In this document: positions 52,293-62,107 of the stretch, piece by piece
How positions within the stretch are numbered: position 1 is the first letter of the stretch
Layout: each line of letters opens with the position of its first letter
NCBI RefSeq assembly: GCF_003149025.1
Contig: NZ_QGDV01000007.1
Location: 100,007-164,006 of the forward strand
Direction: 5' to 3'
DNA from: Rathayibacter iranicus NCPPB 2253 = VKM Ac-1602
GTDB lineage: Bacteria; Actinomycetota; Actinomycetes; Actinomycetales; Microbacteriaceae
DNA: 64,000 bases
Position numbers and translations under genes: made by a program
Notes under the pieces: model-generated
Databases searched by the model: none
Told to the model about the DNA's origin: nothing
Seen by the model: the letters and a program-made list of their open reading frames with translations, nothing else

Positions 52293-52546
52293 CCACCCCG
52301 ATCACTCCCCGGCGCCCGCGGATCCGCGTGGGCGCGGTCCTCTACGGACTGGTGGCCATCGCCGCGTCCTCCGGGTTGCTCGCGATCTCGGCCGATCCCG
52401 CCCTGCGCGCGGCAGTCGTCGAGCGCGGACTCGCCCTCGAACCCGGCGCGGTCGTCGCGCTGATCGTCGCCGCTTTCGGCGCTATTGCGCTGCTCCTCGG
52501 CGTCACTCACGTGCTCGACCGGCGATCCGGGAGCGAAGCGGACTGA
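52289..52546 (+). CDS. small two-helix membrane protein
   Basis: This 85-residue protein has two hydrophobic helices (GAVLYGLVAIAASSGLLAI, VVALIVAAFGAIALLLGVTHVL). Its ATG overlaps the stop of the PspC gene (ATGA), so it is translationally coupled and probably works with that protein. Confidence 0.7.
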   Translation: MTTPITPRRPRIRVGAVLYGLVAIAASSGLLAISADPALRAAVVERGLALEPGAVVALIVAAFGAIALLLGVTHVLDRRSGSEAD

Positions 52547-52561
52547 TCTCGCCCGGTCGGT

Positions 52562-52636
52562 GTTCGCAATCGAGGTCAGTTGCTCGTTGACGACGGTGAA
52601 TGGGGCCCTGTAGCTCTTTCAACCTCGGTTGCGAAC
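52562..52636. repeat. 15-base inverted repeat between converging genes
   Basis: GTTCGCAATCGAGGT (52562-52576) and ACCTCGGTTGCGAAC (52622-52636) pair with one mismatch around a 45-base spacer, between the PspC pair and the converging prenyltransferase gene. It may act as a terminator. Confidence 0.45.
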
Positions 52637-52655
52637 GCGGCCGATTCCCACGGCG

Positions 52656-53540
52656 TCAGACGACCGGCGTCCGCGTCACGATCGCCACGACGAACAGCAC
52701 CGCCCAGAGCGCCCCGCAGATCAGCAGCCGGAGATCGCCGAGCACGAGTTCCTCCGGCGCCGCGGCTCGCCCGCGCTCGATGTCGAGCGCATACAGGAAC
52801 AGCGCTGCTCCGAATGGCACGACCGACGCGATCGACACGAGCGAGTTCTCGCCGTTGATGAAGAGCGCCCAGAGCGCGTACGAGATCATCGTCAGGGAGG
52901 CGGCGACCGACCAGACGAAGCGCAGGTAGCCCTGCGTATATATCTTCAGCGTGGCGCGGGTGTGGGCGTTCTCGCGACCCTCGCTCTGCAGCTTCTCGGA
53001 GTAGCGCTTGCCCGCGACCATGAAGAGGGAGCCGGAGGACACGGCGAGCAGGAACCACTGCGTCAGCGGGATGTCGGCGACCGCGGCGCCCGAGATCGCG
53101 CGGAGCACGAAGCCACCGGCCACGATCAGGATGTCGATCACCGGCTCCTCCTTGAGCCAGATGCAGTAGGCGATCTGCATCACGAGGTACCCGGCGAGGG
53201 TGGCGGCGAACCACGTGAATCCGGCCACGAACGTCACGAGAACCGGCGCGAGCATCAGCACGACGGCCGCCACCCACGCCGCGCGAAGGGGCAGCGCGCC
53301 CGAGGCAATCGGGCGAAAGCGCTTCTTCGGGTGCAGGCGGTCGGACTCGACGTCGAGCAGGTCGTTGAGCAGGTAGCCGCCGGAGGAGGCAAGGCTGAAC
53401 GCCACGACGGCGATCAGGCTCGCGGCGAGGATCTCGGGCTCGAAAACGCGCGCCGAGGCGACCGGCGCGGCGAGCACGAGCACATTCTTCAGCCATTGAC
53501 GCGGCCGCATGGCGGCGACCAGCGCACGAGCGGTGTTCAC
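52656..53540 (-). CDS. decaprenyl-phosphate phosphoribosyltransferase (UbiA family)
   Basis: This 294-residue protein has nine hydrophobic segments and the UbiA Asp motif NDLLDVESDRLHPKKRFRPIASG (about residues 59-81) with the DPPR-synthase form KxFRPIASG. It transfers phosphoribose to decaprenyl phosphate, the first step in making decaprenylphosphoryl-arabinose for wall arabinan. The DprE1- and DprE2-like genes nearby support the call. It is divergent from the GtrA gene. Confidence 0.88.
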   Translation of the reverse strand: MNTARALVAAMRPRQWLKNVLVLAAPVASARVFEPEILAASLIAVVAFSLASSGGYLLNDLLDVESDRLHPKKRFRPIASGALPLRAAWVAAVVLMLAPVLVTFVAGFTWFAATLAGYLVMQIAYCIWLKEEPVIDILIVAGGFVLRAISGAAVADIPLTQWFLLAVSSGSLFMVAGKRYSEKLQSEGRENAHTRATLKIYTQGYLRFVWSVAASLTMISYALWALFINGENSLVSIASVVPFGAALFLYALDIERGRAAAPEELVLGDLRLLICGALWAVLFVVAIVTRTPVV

Positions 53541-53675
53541 GGCGTCTCCCTCTTGGAGGACGCGGCCGGGACGGCCGGGGGCGGACGGAACGGGGAGAAC
53601 GGACTCAACCTACAATCGTCGGAGAACGCGACGATCCCGCGCTGTTCGTCACTGCGGAGCCCCAGGGGAGTTCGG

Positions 53676-54086
53676 ATGAGGACGGCCGGTCTTTACATCG
53701 CATTCGCGATCCTTGCAACGGCAGTGAATCTGGGGACCCAGATGCTCGTCGAGCTCGCCCTGGACGGCGACTGGGCGACGGTGATCGCGGTCCTCGCTGG
53801 CACCCTGACGGGGGTAGTAACAAAGTACCTCCTCGACAAGCGCTATATCTTTCGGCACGAGACGATAGACACGGCGCACGGGGTGCGGACGTTCCTCCTC
53901 TACGCAGTGATGAGCGGCGTGACCACGCTCGTCTTCTGGGGCTTCGAGTTCGGCTTCGACTACCTGTTCGGCACCGACGTCGCCCGCTACACCGGCGCCG
54001 TCATCGGCCTCGCCATCGGCTACGCGGCCAAGTACCTGCTCGATAAGAACATCACCTTCCATCCCCCGCGAGAGGATCACGCATGA
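53676..54086 (+). CDS. GtrA-family membrane protein
   Basis: This 136-residue protein has four helices in the GtrA pattern (AGLYIAFAILATAVNLGTQML; TGVVTKYLLDKRYIF; then IGYAAKYLLDKNITF). Family members help move polyprenyl-linked sugars. The ATG at 53676 follows GGGGAG. It is coupled to the DprE1-like gene by an ATGA overlap. Confidence 0.83.
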   Translation: MRTAGLYIAFAILATAVNLGTQMLVELALDGDWATVIAVLAGTLTGVVTKYLLDKRYIFRHETIDTAHGVRTFLLYAVMSGVTTLVFWGFEFGFDYLFGTDVARYTGAVIGLAIGYAAKYLLDKNITFHPPREDHA

Positions 54087-55375
54087 CAGCCGCCGTGTCC
54101 GCCTGGGGGCTGCTCTCGCGCGACGAGCACCGCGTCGTCGCGATCACGAGCGCGGAGCAGGCGCAGGCGGCGCTCGCCCGCGGGGACGGCGGCATCGCCT
54201 ATGGAGTGGGCCGCAGCTACGGCGACGTCGCGCTCAACGGCGGCGGCGTGCTCTGGGACCTCAGCGGCTTCGACCGGCTGCTCGACTTCGACGAGGAGAC
54301 GGGGGTGCTGCGCGCCGAGCCGGGCGTGCTGCTCAAAGACGTGCAGGCCGTGTTCGCGCCGCGCGGCTGGATGCTCCCCGTCACTCCCGGGACGAAGAAC
54401 GCGACCCTCGGCGGCGCGATCGCCAACGACGTGCACGGCAAGAATCACGCCTCCGCCGGCACTCTGGGCCGCCACCTCGTCGCGGTCACGCTCCTGCGCA
54501 CCGACGGCTCCTCGACCCGCTGCACCCCCGGCTCCGACCTCTTCGACGCGACCGTCGGCGGTCTCGGCCTCACCGGGCTGATCGTCGAGGTCGAGCTGAC
54601 GCTCGCGCGGGTGCCCGGGCCGTGGCTCGTCGCCGAAGACGTGCCGTTCCAGACGCTCGAGGAGTACCTGGGCCTGGTGCACGAGTCGGTAGACGTCTTC
54701 GAGCAGACTGTGGCGTGGATTGACGTGACCACGGGGGGTGGTCGGCGCGGCGTGTACTCGCGCGCCGACAGCACCGCCGCTCCCGCGCTGGCTCCGGGCC
54801 GTAGCCGCTCACTGCGGGTGCCGTTCACGTTCCCCATCTCGGTGGTGAACCGGGCGACCCTGCCGCTGCTGAACCGCGCCTACTACCGTCTCAAGGCGAC
54901 CCGCGCCGGCCGTTCGGTGCAGCACTACGAGCAGTTTTACTACCCGCTCGACGCGATCGAGGGCTGGAACGGGATGTATGGGTCGCGCGGCTTCTACCAG
55001 TACCAGAGCGTCGTGCCGTGGGAGGGGGCGCTCGAGACGACCCGCGAGATGCTCGCGCTGATCGCCGCCTCGGGCACCGGCTCGTTCCTCGGCGTGTTGA
55101 AGACGTTCGGCGCACTCGAGTCGCCCGGGATGCTGAGCTTCCCCGCGCCCGGCGTCTGCTTCGCGCTCGACTTCCCGAACACCCCGGCGGCGCTGCCCCT
55201 GTTCGAGCGGCTGGACGCACTGGTGCTGGACGCCGGCGGGCGGCTGTATCCCGCCAAGGATGCGCGAATGTCGCGCGCGATGTTCGAGGCCGGATATCCG
55301 CGCCTCGCCGACTTCACCGCTCAGCGCGACCCGGGGATCTCCTCCGGCTTCTCGCGCCGGGTCCTCGGGAGCTGA
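54083..55375 (+). CDS. dprE1: DprE1-like decaprenylphosphoryl-beta-D-ribose oxidase
   Basis: This 430-residue flavoenzyme has the FAD-binding (PCMH-type) motif YGVGRSYGDVALNGGG (about residue 40), TPGTKNATLGGAIANDVHGKNHASAGTLG (about 95-123) and a C-terminal end with GGRLYPAKDARMS. DprE1 oxidises C2' of decaprenylphosphoryl-ribose, the first half of its epimerisation to the arabinose form. In the segment GVCFALDFP the position that I align with mycobacterial Cys387 is Ala, with a Cys two residues earlier. The neighbours are GtrA and DprE2. Confidence 0.87.
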   Translation: MTAAVSAWGLLSRDEHRVVAITSAEQAQAALARGDGGIAYGVGRSYGDVALNGGGVLWDLSGFDRLLDFDEETGVLRAEPGVLLKDVQAVFAPRGWMLPVTPGTKNATLGGAIANDVHGKNHASAGTLGRHLVAVTLLRTDGSSTRCTPGSDLFDATVGGLGLTGLIVEVELTLARVPGPWLVAEDVPFQTLEEYLGLVHESVDVFEQTVAWIDVTTGGGRRGVYSRADSTAAPALAPGRSRSLRVPFTFPISVVNRATLPLLNRAYYRLKATRAGRSVQHYEQFYYPLDAIEGWNGMYGSRGFYQYQSVVPWEGALETTREMLALIAASGTGSFLGVLKTFGALESPGMLSFPAPGVCFALDFPNTPAALPLFERLDALVLDAGGRLYPAKDARMSRAMFEAGYPRLADFTAQRDPGISSGFSRRVLGS

Positions 55376-55376
55376 C

Positions 55377-56126
55377 GTGAGCACTGGAACCCCCTCGAAG
55401 ATCGTCGTCATCGGAGCCACCTCCGCCATCGCCGAACACACCCTGCGACTCTGGCTGGGTACGGGCGCGCGTTCGGCGTTGCTCGTCGGCCGCGACTCCG
55501 CCCGCCTAGAGGCGCTCGCCGCCGACCTGCGCGTGCGCTTCCCCGCCGCAGCGCTCGCGGTCTCGGCCGTCGACCTGACCGATCCGGCGGCGATCTCGGC
55601 CGTGGTCGCCTCCTCGCTCGAGGGCGGGGCTCCCGACACCGTGCTGATCGCGCACGGGGCGATGACGTCGCAGGAGGAGGCCTCAGCCGACCTCGCCGTC
55701 GCCCGCGACGTGCTCGTGGTCACCGGCGTCTCGGTGGCGTTGTGGCTGGAGGCGTACGCGAACGCGCTCCCCTCCGGCACCATCGGCGTGCTCGGTTCGG
55801 TGGCGGGCGACCGCGGCCGCAAGACGAACTACGTGTACGGATCCGCAAAGGGGCTCGTGGAGCGCTTCGCCCAGGGCTTGCAGCACCGGTTAGCCGGCTC
55901 GCGCCTCTCGGTGGTGCTGGTCAAGCCCGGCCCGACCGATACTCCGATGACCGCGCACATCAAGCAGTCCGGCGGCGCGCTCGCCCCGGTGGAGTCGGTG
56001 GCCCGGGACGTCGTCGCTGCCCTCGCCTCGGGGCGTGCCGTGGCCTACGCTCCCGCGAAATGGCGGGTGATCATGACCGTCATCAAGCTGCTCCCGGCGC
56101 CGGTGTTCAACCGCCTGAACATTTGA
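55377..56126 (+). CDS. dprE2: DprE2-like short-chain dehydrogenase
   Basis: This 249-residue SDR has the Rossmann start KIVVIGATSAIAEHTLRLW, the active-site YVYGSAKGLVERF (Tyr and Lys, about residue 148) and VVLVKPGPTDTPMT. It reduces the keto intermediate made by DprE1 with NADH. The GTG at 55377 begins one base after the DprE1 stop. The C-terminal amphipathic end (VIKLLPAPVFNRLNI) fits DprE2. Confidence 0.87.
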   Translation: MSTGTPSKIVVIGATSAIAEHTLRLWLGTGARSALLVGRDSARLEALAADLRVRFPAAALAVSAVDLTDPAAISAVVASSLEGGAPDTVLIAHGAMTSQEEASADLAVARDVLVVTGVSVALWLEAYANALPSGTIGVLGSVAGDRGRKTNYVYGSAKGLVERFAQGLQHRLAGSRLSVVLVKPGPTDTPMTAHIKQSGGALAPVESVARDVVAALASGRAVAYAPAKWRVIMTVIKLLPAPVFNRLNI

Positions 56127-56335
56127 GGGTCCGGCGGCCCCATCCGATGATCCGCGCCAGGGGGGCGCCATTTTCGGCTAGCCCTGGCTGTGCGCGGCTA
56201 GCGTAGGCGAGCCTTCCTCGGTGCGCTTCTCGGCCGATCCGACCCGTCTCTGCCCCTGGTGGAGCGGGAGTAGGGCGCCGGCTCCCGCTCGTGCGTCGAG
56301 CGTCGGTCTCACTGCCGGGTGCGGGAGGAGTCGCT

Positions 56336-59300
56336 GTGGCAGATTTGGGTGCGATCGAGGAGAACGTCCGCTTCAGTCATGCGACTGCCGAGCAGCTCGC
56401 CGGTTCGGCAGTGTCGGCTGCCGCGGCGATTGAGGCGCAGGCGAGTTCCCGCGCTGCTCTGGTGTCGGCGGCGAGTGCGGAGTTTCGGGGGCTGTTCGCC
56501 GACGTGTTCGCCGAGAACGCGCGGGTCGCGAAGGCTGACGCGGACGAACTCGTGGTCCGTCTTCGCGAGGTCTCGGATGCTGTGCAGCAGTTGGCGCGCG
56601 AGGCGCTCGCTGAGCAGAAGCGGCGCACGGTGGCGCGGGAGTGGAAGCGCAAGCAGGATGCGCGCAACCTCCTCGAGCATGTGCATGACGGTCTCTTCGG
56701 TGAGGAGGAGCCGCCCGTGGGTCCGCCGGCCACGCCACTGTCTCTCACCGTGGAGCCGTCGACGGCCGGCACTCGGCAGAACCCGTTCCCGGGCAGCGGC
56801 GGCGCGGGCGGTGGTACGACCTCGGCTCGTCCGGAGGATCTGCGTTCTTTCGCCGCGTCCTCGGGGACCGCGAACGGGGAGTTGCGGGGGAAGCTCGCCT
56901 CGGTGCGCGGCTGGCTGGCGGAGTTCACTGATTCCTGCCGGTGGGGCGGGCTCTCGGCCGACTCAGTTATCGCGGGCTTCGAGCAGTGGCTGTCCGCGAA
57001 CGATCAAGACGTCGCGTGGGCTGGCACGATTGCTGAGGCGTTCGCTGCGGCTGGAGGTGCGGGGTCGGTCACGGCGTTGCCTAATGCGGCGCTTGCGACG
57101 GCTTTGGGCTCGGCCGGTGTTCCGCTGGCGCGTCTGGATATTGTCATCGCTCCCCCGCAGGCGTATGGGGCTGTGCCGACCACTGGTTATGCGGATGATC
57201 CGGTGAATACCGCGACCGGGAACTTTCTCGAGACCGAGGTCGATCTGGGTTTCAGCGGCGGGAATGCGGCGCTTTGTTTCGCCCGCACTTATAACTCGTT
57301 GGATGAGCGGGTCGGCGCGTTCGGGCGCGGCTGGTCCTCTCATGCTGAGGTGGGGCTTCGCTTGGAGGACGACGGCGCGACGCTGGTGCGTGCTGATGGC
57401 CGCGAAACCATGTTCCCGCGGCTGGGGGATGGCTGGGACCACGCCGACGGCGAGAACCTGTGGCTTGACCGGGTCGGTGACGCTCTCCACGTCTCGGATA
57501 ACGATGGCGGGCGGTGGGAGTTCTCGGCGGCCGGGGTGTGGCGTGCGTCGAGCGTCGGCGCCGGGACGCGGGTGAGCGGGGAACGCGACGCCGAGGGCCG
57601 ACTCAGCGCTCTTCAGCATGAGCGGGGCCGCCGTATCGACGTGATCTGGGCGGGCGAGCGGATCATCGCCCTGGAAGCCTCCGACGGACGGCGCGTCGTC
57701 TTCGAGTACGAGGGCGAGACCCTGGTCGCGGCGACGGGTCTCGCGGGGACCCGCCGCTACGGCTGGAGCGAGGCGGGGCTCCTCGCGAGCGTCACGGACG
57801 CGGCGGGCGTCGCCGAGGTGCAGAACCGCTACGACTCGCGGCGCCGCGTCATCGCGCAGACCTCGTCGTTTGGTCGCACGACGCGTTTCGCGTATCTCCC
57901 CGGCCGGATCACTGTCGCCTCCGACGAGGACGGTTCCCGCGGTAACAGTTGGATTTCGGATTCTCGCGGCCGACTAGTCGGGGTGCTCGACCCGACCGGG
58001 CGCCGCCAGTCGATGAGCGTGGACCGGCACGGTAACCTCCTCTCCGCCATCGAGCGCGACGGAGCGACGACCGCGCACGCGTATGACGCGCGTGGGCGCC
58101 GGATCCGCACGATCACCCCCTCCGGCGCGGACGTGACCGTGGGCTGGGACCAGCACGATCGCGTCACAGCGGTGGTCGCCGAGTCCGGCGCGGTCACCAC
58201 CTATGAGTACGCACGAGAGTCGGACCGCAACCCCAGCCTCGTCGTGGACCCCGAGGGCGGGCACACGATCCTGACCTGGTTCGATGGCCTGCTCACCGAG
58301 ATCGTCGATCCGGTCGGTGTCCGCCTGCGTTTTTCTTACGACCAGTACGGCGACCTCATCGCCACCACCGACGCCGACGGAGCCAGCGCCCGGCTCGAGC
58401 GCGACGACGCGGGTCGAGTCGTCGCCGCGATCACCCCGTCGGGAGCGCTCACCCAATTCCGTTACGACGCGGCAGGGCGGCTCGTCTCCACCCGCGATGC
58501 TCTCGGCGCGACCTGGCGCTACGAGTACGACACCGCCGGGCGCAGGGTCGCCGTCATCGATCCGCTCGGCGGGCGCACCACCATCGAGCACGGCGAGCAC
58601 GGTGCACCAGTGCGCACAGTAGATCCGCTCGGCCGTGCCGTGACCCGCGTCCTTGACGACGTCGGCCTCGTCAGCGAAACAATCCTGCCCGACGGCTCGT
58701 CCTGGCGATTCGGTCACGACGCTCTCTCCCGCCTCACCGAAACCATCGACCCCAGCGGAGGCGTGTGGCGCCGCGAGCACAGCGCGACGGGCGCCCTCAC
58801 CGCCACCATCGACCCCACCGGCGTGCGACGCGGCCTCCACCACGAACCGCAATCCCTCCGCATCGACGACGGCGGCGCGCAAGAACTGACCCGCTTCGAT
58901 TCCCTGGGCCGCCTCACCCGCATCGAGGAGCAGGGCGAGACCGTGGCACTCGCCTCCTACGACCGTTGCGGCCGCCCCGTCGAACTCGTCGACGGTGAGG
59001 GATCCGTCACGCTCCTGCGCCGCGATGCCGCCGGACGCATCATCGAACGCGTCTCCCCCACCGGCGCCGTCACCACCTTCGACTACGACCACTGCGGCCG
59101 ACCAGCCGCCGTCACCGACCCGCTCGGCGCCCGGACCACGATCGAGTACGACCGCGACTCCCGCCGAGTGCGAACCATCCTCCCCACCGGCGAGATCGAA
59201 CGCATCGACTACGACGCCGTCGGCCGCGTGCTGCTCCGCACGATCCCCGGCCTCGGAACAGCCCGGTTCGCGTACGACGCCCTCGGGCGGGTGGTCCGTT

Positions 59301-61783
59301 CGAGCGACCCGTGGACAGGCCGGCGCCGGTTCCGCTACGACGCTGCCGGGCAGCTGATCGAAGCGGTCGATGGGGTCGGAGGTGTCACCCGATTCGAGTA
59401 CGACGACCGCGGCCGCAACACGGTCATCATCGACCCGATGGGCGGCGTCACCCGCCGACGCTTCGACGCCGCCGACCGCGCCATCGAAACCATCGACCCG
59501 CTCGGCAGGTCAACCACCGGCGGCTACGACGCCGCAGGACGCCAAATCTGGCAACAAGAACGGGACGGATCACGCTGGGACCGGCAATACGACCCCCACG
59601 GCCGCGAGAAAAGCTTCCAGATCAACGGCCGCATCGTCTCCGAAACCCACCGCGACATCCGCGGCCGCACCCTCCGCGTCACCGACCACACCGCACCCGG
59701 CGCACCAGTCGAGCACGAACTGCGCTGGAACCGCCGCGGCCAACTCATCCAGCGTCGCCGCGGCGACAGCGGCGTCTCCTGGGAATACGACGACAACGGC
59801 TCCCGCACCGCCGTCGTCCACCCCAATGGACAACGCACCGAGTACGAACGCGACGCCCGCGGACTCATCACCGCCCTCACCCATCCACGCCTCGGCCGCG
59901 CCACATTCACCCACGACAGCTCCGGCCGCCTCGTCCGCTCCTCCGCGGGCGGACACACCCAGGAGTGGCTCTTCCGCGACGGCGCCCTCATCGAACACCA
60001 GCGAAACGACGGCGGGCGCACCACCACCACCCTCCTGCGGCGCGACACGGAGGGACGCCTCATCGGAGTGAGCGGGCCGGACGGGTCCGTCGCCTACCGC
60101 TACGACGAAGCGCACCAACTCGTGGCCGCGATCCCCGACTCCGGCCCCACCATCGAGTGGACCTACGACGCTGCCGGACGACTCGTCCACGAGCGCGAAG
60201 GCGGCACCACCCGCACCAGGCACTACGACGCGGCCGGTCAACTGACCGCATCACAGGCCAGCGACGGCACCCGCGTCGAGTACGTGCACGACGGGCTCGG
60301 CCGCCGCACCCGCGAAATCTCCTCCGACGGATCGGAGCGGACGTATGCGTGGTCCGCGACCGGCAACCTCGCGTCGGTCTCTCAGTCGCATCCGGGTTCC
60401 GCGCCGCACACGACGTCACTGTGGGTGGACGTACTCGGGGAACTCGCCTCCGTGCAGGGCGCCGACGTGTGGTGGGACGACGCGAGCGGAGCCCCTGACC
60501 TCCTCGCCGTCGGCGACTCCCCCGTCCTGCGCACGCCCGGCGGCGTCACCGGCATCGGCGACGAATGGACCGACCCGGGCTGGCGTAGCGAACGCGCCAC
60601 CAGCGCACGAGACCCATGGAACCCCTCCGCCGCGACCACCGTCGCCGACGGCGTCGGACTCACCCCCGCCGGCGCCCTCACCTTCGCGGGACTGGAATGG
60701 ATGGGCCGACGCGCCTACGACCCCGACACCCGCGGGTTCCTGTCCACCGACCCCGTACCACCCACATGGGGTGCGGCCTGGTCCGGGAACCCCTACTCCT
60801 TCGCGGGCAACGATCCCGTGCACGCGCTCGACCCCGCCGGCTTAAGCCCCGTCAACGACACGCAGCTCCAGGCCTACCGCGACGGCCACAACGGAGCCTT
60901 CGCCGCCGCCGGAGACTGGTGGGCGCAATACGGGGACTACGTCACCGGAGTCGGACTGATCCTCGCCGGCGGGTTCCTGATGTACACCGGGATCGGCGGA
61001 CCCATCGGCCTGGGCCTCATCGGCGCCGGAGCCGACACCATCATCCAAAAAGCCACCACCGGATCCGTCAACTGGACACAAACCGCCCTCACCGCCGTCA
61101 CCGGCGGCATCGGCGGCACACTCGCCGCCGCACGCCTCGGCGCCCTCGGCATCAAAGGAGCCCAAGCAGCCGTCGCCGTCAGCGCAGCAGCAGGCGCCTC
61201 CGGCGGGGGCGCCGGAAGCGCCTACACCTACGCCACCAGCCCAGGACCCCACACCGCCGGCGAATTCGTCACCGCCACCGCCGGCGGAGCCTTCGCCGGC
61301 GCAGCACTCGGCGCCGCCGGAGGAGCCATCGGAGGCGCGCTCTCCCGCGCAGCCTCCAAGCTCGGGACTAGGTTTCCTGTCAGCGCCGCTTCGACGGAGA
61401 CCACCCCGTCCTCCATGTCGGAAGAAATCGCGGAGACCTTCAGCGGCTCCCAATACACCTCCTCCCGCCTGGCCGAGCCGACCACGCTCTTCCGAGCCGG
61501 ATCATTCGAAAAAGGAGCATTTGGGCAATTTTGGACCGAAACCCCGCCCTATAGTGTTCTACAGACCAGAATTGATCGTGCCCTGCCGCCCGTCTGGTCA
61601 AACGGACAGCCGGCGCATTTAGACACTGGATTTGCCGTTCGCTTTCCCGCTGGAACGATGGTACATTCGGGAATAATAGCCAATCAAGGAGGATTTTACA
61701 TGGGAGGAACAACACAGCACGTCATCATTGAGCCGTGGCTTATAGATGGCGTGGAAGTTCTCGGCTATTGGGGACTCAAGTGA
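56336..61783 (+). CDS. RHS-repeat polymorphic toxin protein
   Basis: This 1815-residue protein starts with GTG at 56336 after GGGAGGAG. Residues 1-115 are helical and WXG100-like (secretion by a type VII-like route is an inference). A Pro/Gly-rich linker follows, then DUF6531 (DPVNTATGNFLETEVDL, about 287), many YD/RHS repeats (about 420-1375), the RHS core (GRRAYDPDTRGFLSTDP to DPAGL, about 1454-1503), a Gly/Ala-rich hydrophobic pretoxin region (1504-1675) and a tip (1680-1815). The tip has LFRAGS, FGQFWTETPP and GGTTQHVII, faintly like ADP-ribosyltransferase or NAD-glycohydrolase toxins. The DNA of the tip is clearly richer in A/T than the rest. Confidence 0.87.
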   Translation: MADLGAIEENVRFSHATAEQLAGSAVSAAAAIEAQASSRAALVSAASAEFRGLFADVFAENARVAKADADELVVRLREVSDAVQQLAREALAEQKRRTVAREWKRKQDARNLLEHVHDGLFGEEEPPVGPPATPLSLTVEPSTAGTRQNPFPGSGGAGGGTTSARPEDLRSFAASSGTANGELRGKLASVRGWLAEFTDSCRWGGLSADSVIAGFEQWLSANDQDVAWAGTIAEAFAAAGGAGSVTALPNAALATALGSAGVPLARLDIVIAPPQAYGAVPTTGYADDPVNTATGNFLETEVDLGFSGGNAALCFARTYNSLDERVGAFGRGWSSHAEVGLRLEDDGATLVRADGRETMFPRLGDGWDHADGENLWLDRVGDALHVSDNDGGRWEFSAAGVWRASSVGAGTRVSGERDAEGRLSALQHERGRRIDVIWAGERIIALEASDGRRVVFEYEGETLVAATGLAGTRRYGWSEAGLLASVTDAAGVAEVQNRYDSRRRVIAQTSSFGRTTRFAYLPGRITVASDEDGSRGNSWISDSRGRLVGVLDPTGRRQSMSVDRHGNLLSAIERDGATTAHAYDARGRRIRTITPSGADVTVGWDQHDRVTAVVAESGAVTTYEYARESDRNPSLVVDPEGGHTILTWFDGLLTEIVDPVGVRLRFSYDQYGDLIATTDADGASARLERDDAGRVVAAITPSGALTQFRYDAAGRLVSTRDALGATWRYEYDTAGRRVAVIDPLGGRTTIEHGEHGAPVRTVDPLGRAVTRVLDDVGLVSETILPDGSSWRFGHDALSRLTETIDPSGGVWRREHSATGALTATIDPTGVRRGLHHEPQSLRIDDGGAQELTRFDSLGRLTRIEEQGETVALASYDRCGRPVELVDGEGSVTLLRRDAAGRIIERVSPTGAVTTFDYDHCGRPAAVTDPLGARTTIEYDRDSRRVRTILPTGEIERIDYDAVGRVLLRTIPGLGTARFAYDALGRVVRSSDPWTGRRRFRYDAAGQLIEAVDGVGGVTRFEYDDRGRNTVIIDPMGGVTRRRFDAADRAIETIDPLGRSTTGGYDAAGRQIWQQERDGSRWDRQYDPHGREKSFQINGRIVSETHRDIRGRTLRVTDHTAPGAPVEHELRWNRRGQLIQRRRGDSGVSWEYDDNGSRTAVVHPNGQRTEYERDARGLITALTHPRLGRATFTHDSSGRLVRSSAGGHTQEWLFRDGALIEHQRNDGGRTTTTLLRRDTEGRLIGVSGPDGSVAYRYDEAHQLVAAIPDSGPTIEWTYDAAGRLVHEREGGTTRTRHYDAAGQLTASQASDGTRVEYVHDGLGRRTREISSDGSERTYAWSATGNLASVSQSHPGSAPHTTSLWVDVLGELASVQGADVWWDDASGAPDLLAVGDSPVLRTPGGVTGIGDEWTDPGWRSERATSARDPWNPSAATTVADGVGLTPAGALTFAGLEWMGRRAYDPDTRGFLSTDPVPPTWGAAWSGNPYSFAGNDPVHALDPAGLSPVNDTQLQAYRDGHNGAFAAAGDWWAQYGDYVTGVGLILAGGFLMYTGIGGPIGLGLIGAGADTIIQKATTGSVNWTQTALTAVTGGIGGTLAAARLGALGIKGAQAAVAVSAAAGASGGGAGSAYTYATSPGPHTAGEFVTATAGGAFAGAALGAAGGAIGGALSRAASKLGTRFPVSAASTETTPSSMSEEIAETFSGSQYTSSRLAEPTTLFRAGSFEKGAFGQFWTETPPYSVLQTRIDRALPPVWSNGQPAHLDTGFAVRFPAGTMVHSGIIANQGGFYMGGTTQHVIIEPWLIDGVEVLGYWGLK
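60460..61370 (+). repeat. RHS core and pretoxin direct repeat, copy 1
   Basis: The segment encoding the end of the RHS repeats, the RHS core and the pretoxin region is repeated at 62108-62960 with high base identity. Only the toxin tips that follow differ. Confidence 0.8.
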
Positions 61784-62070
61784 GTATCGATGCCTTGCGC
61801 GAAACACTCAAGGCACTGGAGAGTATCTTCATTAGTGGCAAGGATAAGTTCTGGGCTGATGTAATGCATTCCTTGCTCGATGAGTTGGATAATTCACACG
61901 ATTCCGCAGACGTCAGCCGCCTTTCGCGAAGGATAATTCACATTTATGGCGGAATGGGTTCTTTCAATGACGCAGTTATTTATAACAACGGCACTTATCC
62001 GCGAGGACTCAATAAAGAGTTAGGCATCCTGCGGACCCAACTTTACAAGATAGCCAATCGCCTTGCTTAA
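61780..62070 (+). CDS. probable immunity protein to the RHS tip toxin
   Basis: This 96-residue protein starts with GTG at 61780, overlapping the RHS stop (GTGA). It is mostly helical (LRETLKALESIFISGKDKFW, ADVSRLSRRIIHIYGGMGSF, LNKELGILRTQLYKIANRLA). The position directly after the tip and the AT-rich base use match immunity genes of polymorphic toxins. I do not recognise the family with confidence. Confidence 0.7.
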   Translation: MSIDALRETLKALESIFISGKDKFWADVMHSLLDELDNSHDSADVSRLSRRIIHIYGGMGSFNDAVIYNNGTYPRGLNKELGILRTQLYKIANRLA

Positions 62071-62107
62071 GAGTTGACAGTCGGGTTCACAATCGGAGCG
62101 CATCTAC

